Shown here piece by piece: positions 1 to 7,949 of a stretch of DNA of 64,000 nt. Both the position numbers and the translations under genes were made by a program. Position 1 is the stretch's first letter. Every line of letters starts with the position of its first letter. Origin of the DNA: Chitinophagales bacterium (GTDB taxonomy: Bacteria > Bacteroidota > Bacteroidia > Chitinophagales > Chitinophagaceae). The notes below the pieces were generated by a model. That model saw only the letters and a list, made by a program, of their open reading frames with translations. It had not been told where the DNA came from and searched no databases. The stretch lies in assembly GCA_017303335.1 (NCBI GenBank), contig JAFLBK010000002.1:558001-622000 (forward strand), in the 5' to 3' direction.

Positions 1-306
1 CCCGAACTCAGTTCCTTTACCGATATCTGCGGAGCCTGCGAACGCATCAAGAACACGCCGATCCCGTTTTCGTACAGCGTGTTCATCAAGAAATTCATTT
101 TCTTCTACGTGATGACTCTTCCCTTCGGATTCGCTTTTACACTCGGGTATTTGTCGGTGCCCGTGGTGGCCTTCATCTTTTATGTGCTCGCCAGCCTCGA
201 GATCATCGCCGAAGAGATCGAAGACCCCTTTGGCGGCGATGCCAACGACGTACCCACGGATAAATTATCAGCGAATATCCACAAGCATGTGGCGGAACTG
301 ATCTGA
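1..306 (+). CDS. Bestrophin-like chloride channel family protein, 3' end only
   Basis: The reading frame is open from the first base and ends at TGA 304-306, so only the C-terminal 101 residues are present. They contain the signature of the bestrophin/UPF0187 family: an ERIKNTPIPFSYS segment, two hydrophobic helices, then ASLEIIAEEIEDPFG and NDVPTD. In bestrophins these last elements lie at the cytosolic end of the pore domain. Family members are pentameric anion channels of the inner membrane; the substrate here is unknown. A GTG at 79 could be mistaken for a start, but the family match runs upstream of it. The gene is convergent with the efflux operon, and a GGTCTGAC repeat element starts six bases after its stop codon. 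Confidence 0.85.
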   Translation, partial: PELSSFTDICGACERIKNTPIPFSYSVFIKKFIFFYVMTLPFGFAFTLGYLSVPVVAFIFYVLASLEIIAEEIEDPFGGDANDVPTDKLSANIHKHVAELI

Positions 307-312
307 GGACAT

Positions 313-333
313 GGTCTGACCCTTGGTCTGACC
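313..333. repeat. Dispersed GTCTGAC direct-repeat element, copy 1
   Basis: Two GGTCTGACC 9-mers separated by CTT lie between the convergent bestrophin and DUF2892 genes. The element begins six bases (GGACAT) after the bestrophin stop codon, the same spacing as the copy after the aminotransferase gene at 52745. GTCTGAC is itself a GTC/GAC palindrome with a central T. Confidence 0.8.
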
Positions 334-371
334 ATGAAACGGAACAGCCATTCTTTTCGGAAACACATCCG

Positions 372-557
372 TCAATCCTTTACCCCCAGCTTGGTAAGAA
401 TATCCTCCATCAAACACCATTTTGTGATCGACGACTGCAGCAGGTTTGCGCCTACAAAGGCGGTAAGCCATAGCCAGTTGTGGTTAACGTATACACTCAG
501 CGCCAGGCTGATGAGTACGAGTGAACCGGCCACGGCCCGGACAATTCTGTTTTTCAT
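372..557 (-). CDS. DUF2892/YgaP-type small membrane protein
   Basis: A 61-residue protein with an N-terminal MKNRIVRAVAGSLVLISLAL helix, a second hydrophobic stretch around residues 27-42, and a CLMEDILTKLGV tail. This pattern matches the YgaP-like transmembrane domain family (DUF2892), short inner-membrane proteins of unclear function that often accompany rhodanese or transporter genes. It is the last gene of the efflux operon and starts two bases after the P-II-like gene. Family assignment is from the motif pattern; a specific role in efflux is only inferred from position. Confidence 0.7.
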   Translation of the reverse strand: MKNRIVRAVAGSLVLISLALSVYVNHNWLWLTAFVGANLLQSSITKWCLMEDILTKLGVKD

Positions 558-559
558 TG

Positions 560-865
560 TTATATAATTTGATCGGGTTGCAAAACGGATACATGAATAC
601 GGGAAACCGAATCCTGCTTTTCATTGAATGCATGGAAGGTGCTCAGCAATGAATCGACATGATTCAGGGGTGAGAACACCAGGAAGAGGACCGATTCGCT
701 TTCCTGCATCGAAGAAGCGAACCAGTTCTCCCGTACTTCTTCGTGCGACAGGTCTTTGTAGCCTTTCACCGGGGCGTAGGAGAACGATTGCACACCCGCG
801 TGTACGAGCATGCTTTTGACGTCTTTTTCAAATTCCCGGACGGCTGTTATCAATAAGAGTTTCAT
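560..865 (-). CDS. P-II-like small protein of an RND efflux operon
   Basis: A 101-residue protein opening with MKLLLITAVREFEKDVKSMLVHAGV, followed by a short loop and FLVFSPLNHVDSLL. The beta-alpha-beta alternation resembles the ferredoxin-like fold of P-II signalling proteins and of small P-II-like proteins (for example DUF3240) found beside metal-type RND pumps. No canonical T-loop uridylylation site is visible. It sits 14 bases after the pump gene and 2 bases before the DUF2892 gene, so it is almost certainly co-transcribed. A regulatory or metal-sensing role is inference. Confidence 0.55.
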   Translation of the reverse strand: MKLLLITAVREFEKDVKSMLVHAGVQSFSYAPVKGYKDLSHEEVRENWFASSMQESESVLFLVFSPLNHVDSLLSTFHAFNEKQDSVSRIHVSVLQPDQII

Positions 866-879
866 GATCGGATGGTTTG

Positions 880-3800
880 TTATGATTGTATTGGTTGACT
901 TGGTTCCTCCGTTGTTTCAACAGCCGGAACCGGTTTCTCCCATTTTTTCTTCTCTGTCATATAGTAAATAAGCGGAACCACGATCAGCGTGAGCAGGGTG
1001 GATACGATGGCGCCGAATACCAGCGATATCGCCAGCCCCTGGAAGATGGGATCGAAGAGTATGATCATCGCCCCGATCACCACGGCGCCGGTGGTAAGCA
1101 GGATGGGTGTGGTACGAACGGCGCCGGCATCAATGATCGCCTGCCGCAGCGGTACGCCTTCATTCAGCCTGATCTCGATGAAGTCGATGAGCAGTACCGA
1201 GTTCCGGACCATCACACCAGCCAACGCGATCATACCGATGAAGGAGGTGGCGGTAAAGAAGGCGCCCAGCAACCAGTGGCCCAGCACAATGCCCACCAGC
1301 GACAGCGGTATCGCGATCATCATCACGATCGGCGTTTTGAAATTCTGGAACCAGCCCACAATGAGCATGTAGATGATGATGATCACCACGGCGAAGGCGG
1401 CGCCCAGGTCGCGGAATACCTCCAGCGTGATCTGCCATTCGCCATCCCACTTGATGGTGAAATTGTGTTCGTCCGACGGTTGATTGGCGTAGAGCTCATT
1501 CACCGAATAGCCGGCAGGCAGTTTCAGTTCTTTGATCTTTTGATCCATGCCGAGTATGGCATAGGCCGGGCTCTCGAGTTTACCCGCCATGTCGGCCAGT
1601 ACATATACCACACGCTTCTGGTCTTTGCGGTAGATGCTGCGTTGCAAACTGTCTTCCTTCACCGTCACCAGGTCGCTAACCGGTACCATGCCCATCTGTC
1701 CCTTTACCCGCAGGCCGGTGATGTCGGGGATATTGCTCTTATCGGCATCATCCAGTTTTACCACCATGTTCACGGGTTGATAGGATTTCGCGTCGTACAG
1801 CATGGAGATCGGCTGTTCACTCATTACGTAGGCCAGGTTGCCAACGATCTGCCGGGGCGCCACACCGTTGAGCATGCTCTTCTCTTTATCGGCCACGATC
1901 CTGTATTCGGTCTGCGGCGCTTCCACCATCCAGTCCACATCCACCACATCGGTGGTATGTTTCAGTACGTTTTGCAGCTGGTCGGCGATCCGGATCTGTT
2001 CATCGTAATCCGGGCCGTACACTTCCGCGACGATGGTCGACAATACCGGCGGTCCCGGTGGTACTTCCACCACTTTCACATTGGCATTGTACTTCGCCGC
2101 GATCTTCACGATATCGGGGCGTATGCGTTTCGCCACATCATGACTTTGCGCCGTGCGTTCTTCCTTGTGCTGCAGGTTCACCTGTATGTCGGCGGTATTG
2201 CTTTGGCCGCGGAGATCGTAGTGGCGCACCAGTCCGTTGAAGGTGATGGGGGCAGAAGTGCCCGCATAGGTCTGGTAGTTCACCACTTCCGGAACGGTAC
2301 CCAGGTACTGGGCGATGTCTTTGGCAACAGCGGTTGTTCGTTCGAGCGTGGTTCCTTCGGGCATGTCGATCACCACCTGTAACTCATTCTTGTTGTCGAA
2401 GGGCAGCATCTTTACCGCCACCCATTTGGTGAAGAAGGCGGCCATGGAGATCAGCAGCAGCACAACGGTTACAGCCAGCATGCTCCAGCGCTTGCGCCGG
2501 CTGCTGAGCAGGGGCATCTCGATGCGTTTGTAGATCCGGTAAATGCGGCTGGTCTCCAATCCCTGTTCTGCCTTGTGTTCATGCTTGTCTTTCACCCGCA
2601 ATAAATGATAACCGAGATACGGGGTGATGGTAAGCGCCACAAAGAGCGATAAGAGCATGGCAATGGAGGCGCCGATGGGCATGGGCGACATGTAGGGGCC
2701 CATCATCCCCGATACAAATGCCATGGGAAGAATGGCGGCGATCACGGTGAAAGTTGCCAGGATGGTGGGGTTGCCCACTTCATTGATGGCGAACAGGGCG
2801 GCCTGCTTGAACGGGAGCCGCCGCATGTGAAAGTGCCGGTGCATATTCTCGGCGATGATGATGCTGTCGTCGACCACAATGCCCACTACAAATACGAGCG
2901 CAAAAAGTGTGATGCGGTTCAGGGTATACCCGAGTATGTAATAACTGAATAAGGTGAGCGCAAAGGTGAGCGGTACCGAGAAGAACACCACCAGTCCGCC
3001 ACGCCAGCCCATGGCCAGCATCACCAGCAGGGTAACGGCGAGGATGGCGATGCCAAGGTGCATCAGCAACTCCGATACTTTGTGCGAGGCGGTTTCACCG
3101 TAATTGCGGGTTACCTCTACGTGCACAGCATCGGGAACCAGGTTGGCCTTAAGCGTTTCCACCTTTTGGAGTATGCTCTCCGATATCTTCATCGCGTCGG
3201 CGCCTTTCACTTTGGAAATGGCGAGTGTTACGGCCGGGTATTCGGATCTGAATTGAGCGCTTTGTTTTGTATGCTTGCCATAACCGAAACTCACGTAATC
3301 GGCCGGCGAGGAGGGGCCGTCTTCCACCCGGGCCACCTGTTTCAGGTATACCGGCATATTGTGCGAAGTGCCCACCACGAGGTTGCGTACATCATCGGCC
3401 GAAGCAAGGAATTGCCCGGTGGTCAGCAAGAACTCACGGTCGTTGGCGGTAAAAGAACCCGATTGGGTACTTCCGTTGTTCGCCTGGATCATCTGGATGA
3501 TGCCCAACGCATCCACATTCGATTCATTCATCTTGTCTTTGTCGAGGATGATCTTCAGTTGCCTCGGCCGTCCGCCGATGATCCTTGTCAGCGACACATC
3601 TTTGATCTTCTTCACTTCCGAAGCGAGTTCCTCGGTGATCTGCCGTAACTGGAAGTCGTCGTACTGTTCGCTCCAGAGCGTGAGGCCCAGCATCGGCACG
3701 TCGTCGATGGCCCTTGTTTTTACAATGGGTTCCATCACACCCGGCGGGAACATGGTCCGGTTCTTCATCAGTTCGTCGTACAGTTTCACGTACGAACGTT

Positions 3801-4119
3801 CTACATCCTGTCCAACCAGGAACTGAACAATGATGAAAGCACGCCCGTTCATCGACATACTGTGCACGTGTTCCACCCCCTTGATGTTGGATATGATCTT
3901 CTCGAGCGGTTTCACCACCCGGCTTTCCACCTCCTGCGGACCCGCGCCGGGATAACCCACCAGCACATCGGCCATCGGCACAATGATCTGCGGCTCTTCT
4001 TCCCGGGGGATAAGGGTGGAACTATACACACCGATCACCATCAATCCCACCATCAGCAGGATGGTGAGCTTGGAGTTGATGAAGGCTCCGGCGATCTTTC
4101 CTGATATTCCTTGTTGCAT
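880..4119 (-). CDS. RND-family efflux permease (AcrB/CusA superfamily)
   Basis: At 1079 residues this is a full-length inner-membrane RND pump. It has an N-terminal helix (about residues 17-38) followed by the diagnostic YPGAGPQEVESRVVKPLE porter-domain start, a central helix bundle with GIVVDDSIIIAENM (the acidic pair of TM4 used in proton relay), a second periplasmic half, and a C-terminal bundle ending in PLIYYMTEKKKW. RND pumps exchange protons for drugs, metals or other toxic compounds and work as trimers with an adaptor and TolC channel, both encoded just upstream here. The substrate cannot be read from sequence; the linked P-II-like gene is reminiscent of heavy-metal pumps. It lies 23 bases after the adaptor gene. 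Confidence 0.92.
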   Translation of the reverse strand: MQQGISGKIAGAFINSKLTILLMVGLMVIGVYSSTLIPREEEPQIIVPMADVLVGYPGAGPQEVESRVVKPLEKIISNIKGVEHVHSMSMNGRAFIIVQFLVGQDVERSYVKLYDELMKNRTMFPPGVMEPIVKTRAIDDVPMLGLTLWSEQYDDFQLRQITEELASEVKKIKDVSLTRIIGGRPRQLKIILDKDKMNESNVDALGIIQMIQANNGSTQSGSFTANDREFLLTTGQFLASADDVRNLVVGTSHNMPVYLKQVARVEDGPSSPADYVSFGYGKHTKQSAQFRSEYPAVTLAISKVKGADAMKISESILQKVETLKANLVPDAVHVEVTRNYGETASHKVSELLMHLGIAILAVTLLVMLAMGWRGGLVVFFSVPLTFALTLFSYYILGYTLNRITLFALVFVVGIVVDDSIIIAENMHRHFHMRRLPFKQAALFAINEVGNPTILATFTVIAAILPMAFVSGMMGPYMSPMPIGASIAMLLSLFVALTITPYLGYHLLRVKDKHEHKAEQGLETSRIYRIYKRIEMPLLSSRRKRWSMLAVTVVLLLISMAAFFTKWVAVKMLPFDNKNELQVVIDMPEGTTLERTTAVAKDIAQYLGTVPEVVNYQTYAGTSAPITFNGLVRHYDLRGQSNTADIQVNLQHKEERTAQSHDVAKRIRPDIVKIAAKYNANVKVVEVPPGPPVLSTIVAEVYGPDYDEQIRIADQLQNVLKHTTDVVDVDWMVEAPQTEYRIVADKEKSMLNGVAPRQIVGNLAYVMSEQPISMLYDAKSYQPVNMVVKLDDADKSNIPDITGLRVKGQMGMVPVSDLVTVKEDSLQRSIYRKDQKRVVYVLADMAGKLESPAYAILGMDQKIKELKLPAGYSVNELYANQPSDEHNFTIKWDGEWQITLEVFRDLGAAFAVVIIIIYMLIVGWFQNFKTPIVMMIAIPLSLVGIVLGHWLLGAFFTATSFIGMIALAGVMVRNSVLLIDFIEIRLNEGVPLRQAIIDAGAVRTTPILLTTGAVVIGAMIILFDPIFQGLAISLVFGAIVSTLLTLIVVPLIYYMTEKKKWEKPVPAVETTEEPSQPIQS

Positions 4120-4142
4120 ATTTTCTGGCTTTACGTATCCGT

Positions 4143-5228
4143 TTATTTTATTTTCAGCTTCGCCCCGTTGTACAGGCGTCCGTCGGACTGCACGATGTAT
4201 TTTTCGCCGGCGCTCAAACCCGATAGTACTTCCACTTCGTTACCCGATTGTTTGCCGGTGCGTATCCAGCGAAGGATCGCGGTATTGGTTGCGCTGATGG
4301 TGTAAATTCCTTTTAACTGTCCCTGTTCGGTGATCGCCGAAAGCGGCACCATCACCGACTGGCTGCCCGCAGCGCTGGTTGTTTTTTTGTTGATGAAGGG
4401 AAAGGCCACATTCACGTACATGCCGGGCAGGAGTTCGGCGGTTTTGGGCACTTCTACCTTTACTGCATACAGGCCACCGGTGCCGGTAGAAGAGGGGCTC
4501 ACTTCCGAAACGGTACCATTCACTTCTTTGCCGGATGATTTGATGCGCACCGTGGCTTTTTGTCCGCTACGTATCTGTACGATCTGTTCTTCGGGCACCA
4601 TCACTTCTGCCTGCAGGCTGCCGGGCGATTCTACGGTAAGCAGCGGCATACCGGGTGTGGCCATGTCGCCGTTCTTTACATATTTGGCGGTAACCACACC
4701 TGAGATGGGAGCGGTGATATTGCTGTACCGGTACTGCGCATTCACTTCCTGCTTCATCATCTGCGCCGCTTCGAGGCTTGCCTTGGCCGCTTCGTAACGG
4801 GTACGCATGTCATCCAGTTCTTTCTGCGAAGCGCTCTGCGAAGCGAAGAGATTGCTGAAGCGTTCGAAATCTTTTTTGGCGCTATTGTAATTGGCCTGCG
4901 CCTGTGCGATCTGTGCGGATGCCTGTCCGCCGCGGGCCTGTATATCGGTATTGTTGATGCTCACCAGCAACTGGCCGGCGTGTACCTGCTGGCCCAGTTC
5001 GGCATGGATGGCGGTGATGTAACCCATCATGCGGGTGCTGATGTTTACCGTATTTTTCGCCACCAGTTTTCCGCTGGCATTGGCCATGTGCAGACTGTCG
5101 GTTCCGCCACCGGAGGCAACGGTTACGGCAATGGGTTGTTCGTTATCGCCGGCTTTTTTTTCGGCGGAAGAGCAGCCAAGGAGCAGCAGGACCTGTAATC
5201 CCGCCAGTGTGTAGATTGTTTTTTTCAT
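4143..5228 (-). CDS. RND efflux periplasmic adaptor subunit (membrane fusion lipoprotein)
   Basis: A 361-residue HlyD/AcrA-type adaptor. The N-terminus ends in a lipobox (LLLLGC, Cys19), so the protein is probably a lipoprotein. A biotinyl-lipoyl-like half-motif (MGYITAIHAELGQQVHAGQ) is followed by a long alpha-helical hairpin rich in Ala, Gln and Ser (about residues 95-160), the second lipoyl half (ITAPISGVVTAKYVKNGD) and beta-barrel domains ending in GAKLKIK. It bridges the inner-membrane pump and the outer-membrane channel. It lies 5 bases after tolC and 23 bases before the pump gene. Confidence 0.92.
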   Translation of the reverse strand: MKKTIYTLAGLQVLLLLGCSSAEKKAGDNEQPIAVTVASGGGTDSLHMANASGKLVAKNTVNISTRMMGYITAIHAELGQQVHAGQLLVSINNTDIQARGGQASAQIAQAQANYNSAKKDFERFSNLFASQSASQKELDDMRTRYEAAKASLEAAQMMKQEVNAQYRYSNITAPISGVVTAKYVKNGDMATPGMPLLTVESPGSLQAEVMVPEEQIVQIRSGQKATVRIKSSGKEVNGTVSEVSPSSTGTGGLYAVKVEVPKTAELLPGMYVNVAFPFINKKTTSAAGSQSVMVPLSAITEQGQLKGIYTISATNTAILRWIRTGKQSGNEVEVLSGLSAGEKYIVQSDGRLYNGAKLKIK

Positions 5229-5233
5229 GAAAC

Positions 5234-6541
5234 TTATTTTAAAAACTGGTAGTATGCGGTTGCGGTTTGGTATTGATAAACCGATTGGTGGTATTCAAGT
5301 TCTTTCTGCACCATCAGCGTTTCCGCGTTGAGGAGGTCGGATGGTTTCTCGAGTCCCTGGTCGAACCGGTTCTTGCGGATACGGTAGGCTTCTTTGGATT
5401 GTTCCCAGGCCAGCCGGCTCACGGCTATTTTCTTTTCGGCATCCATCATGTCGCGGAACGCTTTGTTCATCTCGAGCTGACTTTGTTTGGTATACAACTC
5501 GAGTTCGGTTTTGGTGCGGTTGATCTCGGCCTTGTATTTTGCCTGTTCGCTTTTCGAGCGCAGCCCGTCGAACAGGTTCCAGGATAACTGGATGCCGGCG
5601 AGGTACCCGGTGGCTTTGAATCCCAGCGGATCATTGTCATAGATCTCGAAGTTTCCAAACGCATTCAGCCGGGGAAGAAATTTGGCCTTCGATGAACGCA
5701 GCATATACCCATAGGCATCGAGCGATCTGGCATACGCAAGAATGTCTTTTCGCTGGTTGCTGATGAAACCGATCTTCTCCTGCGATGCGCCGGAGTACGT
5801 GAGTGAATCGGCAGGCTTGATGAGTTTGTTCTGTCCATCTTCATTGATGAGGAAGAAGATATAGTCCGACGCGTTGTGGGCATTCGACCAGGCCTGTTCG
5901 AGCTGGTGCTCCACTTCGGCAACCCGTATGTCCATATAGAGGAGGTCCGGTTTCTGGATCAGGCCGTTGTTGTAGTAGTCGCTTACGGTTTTGCGGTTTA
6001 CATAGGTCGTGCGTTTCGCGGCTTCCAGCACCTGGATGTACTTATATACAAACTGCAGTTGCAGCCAGGCACGGTTCATTTCCATCTGCAGGTATTCAAC
6101 GGTTCTGCCCGATTTAAGCGAAAGGGCTTTTACTTTTTCCAGCGCCGCTTTTTTCTGGTAACCCAGGTCGATGTTCACCAGGGGCTGCTGTACTTCGAGT
6201 TTGGTGGCGAAATTGCCGATCGCATCCGGGTGATTGAGATTGGCAGGGTTGAAGTCTTCCACCGTAACCCGCGACTGGTTCAGCTTGGAGCCGAAAGCCA
6301 TCAGGGGATTGTTGGTGGCCAGCGCCGTGTACGAGGCCGTAACATTCGGCAGGTGCATGGCCCTTGTTTGCAGGATATCCGCTTTGGCTGATTCCAGTTC
6401 GGCCCGGGCAGCCTGTGCCTGCAGACTTTGTACCGCTACTTTATCGGTGAGTTCCTGTTTCGAAAAGAATACCGTGTCTTGTCCGGCCGCGGAGCCGGCA
6501 TAGAGCAGTATCCCTAACATGCCCATGTAGTATTTGATCAT
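5234..6541 (-). CDS. TolC-family outer membrane efflux protein
   Basis: A 435-residue protein with a signal peptide ending near AGSAAGQ and the two long coiled-coil repeats typical of TolC channels (heptad-rich segments LQAQAARAELESAKADILQ and SEQAKYKAEINRTKTELEL). I place the start at the ATG at 6541. A TTG 18 bases upstream overlaps a TAGTTTTG promoter box at 6557-6564 and would be a poor start. The channel forms the outer-membrane exit duct for the pump encoded downstream and is the first gene of the five-gene minus-strand operon that ends at 372. Confidence 0.9.
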   Translation of the reverse strand: MIKYYMGMLGILLYAGSAAGQDTVFFSKQELTDKVAVQSLQAQAARAELESAKADILQTRAMHLPNVTASYTALATNNPLMAFGSKLNQSRVTVEDFNPANLNHPDAIGNFATKLEVQQPLVNIDLGYQKKAALEKVKALSLKSGRTVEYLQMEMNRAWLQLQFVYKYIQVLEAAKRTTYVNRKTVSDYYNNGLIQKPDLLYMDIRVAEVEHQLEQAWSNAHNASDYIFFLINEDGQNKLIKPADSLTYSGASQEKIGFISNQRKDILAYARSLDAYGYMLRSSKAKFLPRLNAFGNFEIYDNDPLGFKATGYLAGIQLSWNLFDGLRSKSEQAKYKAEINRTKTELELYTKQSQLEMNKAFRDMMDAEKKIAVSRLAWEQSKEAYRIRKNRFDQGLEKPSDLLNAETLMVQKELEYHQSVYQYQTATAYYQFLK

Positions 6542-6556
6542 CCGGAGAATTTTACG

Positions 6557-6564
6557 CAAAACTA
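6557..6564 (-). promoter_or_regulatory. Candidate -7 box for the efflux operon
   Basis: Read on the minus strand this is TAGTTTTG, an exact match to the Bacteroidota TAnnTTTG -7 consensus, about 16 bases before the tolC ATG. No clear -33 TTTG is seen at the expected distance. Confidence 0.45.
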
Positions 6565-6629
6565 TCCGGCATCAGTGGGCTGGAGGGTAACATTGGTTAC
6601 ATTAGGGAGTCATTACGAACGGGAGCGAA

Positions 6630-6727
6630 TCAGAGGTTATGGGTTGCGGGTTACGCGTATCGAGTTAGGTTTGCCGGTTAAAACGTTTAAGGTATTGCAA
6701 GGTTGTGGTCTGACGGCACGTCTGACC
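6630..6727 (+). repeat. Dispersed intergenic repeat ending in GTCTGAC element, copy 2
   Basis: GGTTATGGGTTGCGGGTT, then TTTGCCGGTTAAAACGTTTAAGG, then GCAAGGTTGTGG runs into the paired 9-mers GGTCTGACG (6707-6715) and CGTCTGACC (6719-6727), followed by ATGGAAG. The same order of blocks is seen at 15350-15439. It occupies the gap between tolC and the next minus-strand gene; no gene is apparent there. Confidence 0.7.
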
Positions 6728-6805
6728 ATGGAAGAAGGCAGACAGGTTGTGAGTTGAGAGTTCGGAGTTTATTCTCTTTTGTTGATAACCTAAAAGCGCA
6801 ACTTT

Positions 6806-7453
6806 CTACTCGCCGATCTTTTGGGCGATGTTCTTATTCCAGTTTTTGATGGCGAAATCGCGGAAGGGCTTGGGCGCTTCGCTGAAGGCTTTATCGAATT
6901 TGTATTTACCGCCGTATTGTTCTTTGGCCGACAGGCGTACGAGGTTTTCTCCCCGCATCGCATGCTTCTGCATTCCTTCGTACATGATGAGTTTCATTTC
7001 CCAGGGACTTACATCACCATGACAAACCATTTTGTACATGATCCAAACCTCGGGTATGCCATCGTTGTCGAGGTCGGTCACCTGCAGGGTTTTGGGAAGA
7101 AACCGGGCGCCGAGGTCAACCGGGCAATCTTTGATGAAGTCGTGGATCTTCCACACCAGTGATAAACTGTCTTTCCCCACGATATAGTGGAAGGCAAACA
7201 CTTCCGCATCCAGGCCATCACTTTCGTGTTTGAAGACAGGGTTCTGGTATATGCCGGATTCGGCTGTAACAATATAATGAGTGCCCAGGCTGTCGGTCCA
7301 GCGAAGGGCCTCTTTCAGCGTACCGGTGTATTTGATGTTTTTGGGAAGATGAGCGCTGTCGGTTTTCGATATGGCGATGGTTCCCTGCGCCTGGGTAAAA
7401 CAAAAGCTGCAGGCGCCGAGCAGGAACAGAAAGAATTGTTTGGCGTTGGTCAT
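6806..7453 (-). CDS. Secreted conserved protein, possible M949_RS01915-type family
   Basis: A 215-residue protein with a signal peptide ending about FCFTQAQG. The centre carries VTDLDNDGIPEVWIMYKMVCHGDVSP, an FG-GAP-like calcium-loop style motif, followed by MKLIMYEGMQKHAMRGE. This arrangement resembles Bacteroidota proteins annotated as the M949_RS01915 family (linked to surface polysaccharide in Riemerella); I recall that name rather than having verified it. Export to the periplasm or surface is well supported, function is not. It is flanked by repeat DNA upstream of tolC and follows a small membrane-protein gene in the same direction. Confidence 0.6.
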   Translation of the reverse strand: MTNAKQFFLFLLGACSFCFTQAQGTIAISKTDSAHLPKNIKYTGTLKEALRWTDSLGTHYIVTAESGIYQNPVFKHESDGLDAEVFAFHYIVGKDSLSLVWKIHDFIKDCPVDLGARFLPKTLQVTDLDNDGIPEVWIMYKMVCHGDVSPWEMKLIMYEGMQKHAMRGENLVRLSAKEQYGGKYKFDKAFSEAPKPFRDFAIKNWNKNIAQKIGE

Positions 7454-7522
7454 ATCAGGACTTTTTTTTTAGAAGCAGGTATCACCGGTGACCGGGATGG
7501 GTTACCATCAAGGTACATCATA

Positions 7523-7795
7523 CTATTTGTAATCGCTGGTGATCATGGTTATAAAAAGGATGAGCAGACCCAGCGCCCAGGGCCCGATGCTGAGCCAGAG
7601 GCTGGTGCGCAGGTCGTGCCGGATGAAAAGAAAATAGCATCCCGCGATGGCAAGCCCGGCAAACAGGAACGCGTAGAGCGCCGTACTGCCTGCGCCATAC
7701 TTACTGGTTTTACGTACACCCAGTACATTCAGCAGGAAGCGGATTCCGATATACGCATCGGCGGCAAGTAAGGCGATCACAATGAAACGGGTCAT
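7523..7795 (-). CDS. Small three-helix membrane protein, unknown function
   Basis: A 90-residue protein starting MTRFIVIALLAADAYIGIRF with three hydrophobic segments (about residues 4-22, 34-53 and 61-82). I chose the ATG at 7795; a longer frame upstream encodes low-complexity sequence that overlaps hairpin DNA and looks non-coding. I recognise no family. It precedes the secreted protein gene by about 70 bases and may be transcribed with it. Confidence 0.55.
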   Translation of the reverse strand: MTRFIVIALLAADAYIGIRFLLNVLGVRKTSKYGAGSTALYAFLFAGLAIAGCYFLFIRHDLRTSLWLSIGPWALGLLILFITMITSDYK

Positions 7796-7859
7796 GTAAC
7801 AAGACTTCTTATTTTGAAGATAAGGATAATTCCATTTCCCGTTCGTGCGCCAGGCCTCA

Positions 7860-7888
7860 GCCGTGGCTCGTGAGCCACGAACCACGGC
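7860..7888. repeat. Nested inverted repeat (hairpin with alternative pairing)
   Basis: CGTGGCTC 7862-7869 pairs perfectly with GAGCCACG 7872-7879 across a 2-nt loop, while GCCGTGG 7860-7866 can instead pair with CCACGGC 7882-7888. The two folds are mutually exclusive. It lies just beyond the terminator of the FnIII-repeat gene. Confidence 0.6.
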
Positions 7889-7892
7889 GCTC

Positions 7893-7924
7893 GAATAAAA
7901 GAAAAGACCTCCCGTACGGGAGGC
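7893..7924 (-). terminator. Rho-independent terminator of the FnIII-repeat gene
   Basis: A perfect 16-bp palindrome CCTCCCGTACGGGAGG (7908-7923) is followed on the minus strand by a T-rich run (TTTTCTTTTATT), 26 bases after the stop codon of the gene that ends at 7950. Confidence 0.85.
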
Positions 7925-7949
7925 CTTCCTGTTTGTATGTGTTGCCTTC

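Noticed and set aside
886..2382. 498-codon plus-strand open frame opposite the RND pump
   Set aside because: It is rich in His, Asp and Gln with no recognisable domain, and lies fully antisense to a clear RND gene; it is a codon-bias shadow.
6575..6757. 60-codon frame upstream of tolC
   Set aside because: It lies within dispersed repeat DNA and includes the GTCTGAC element.
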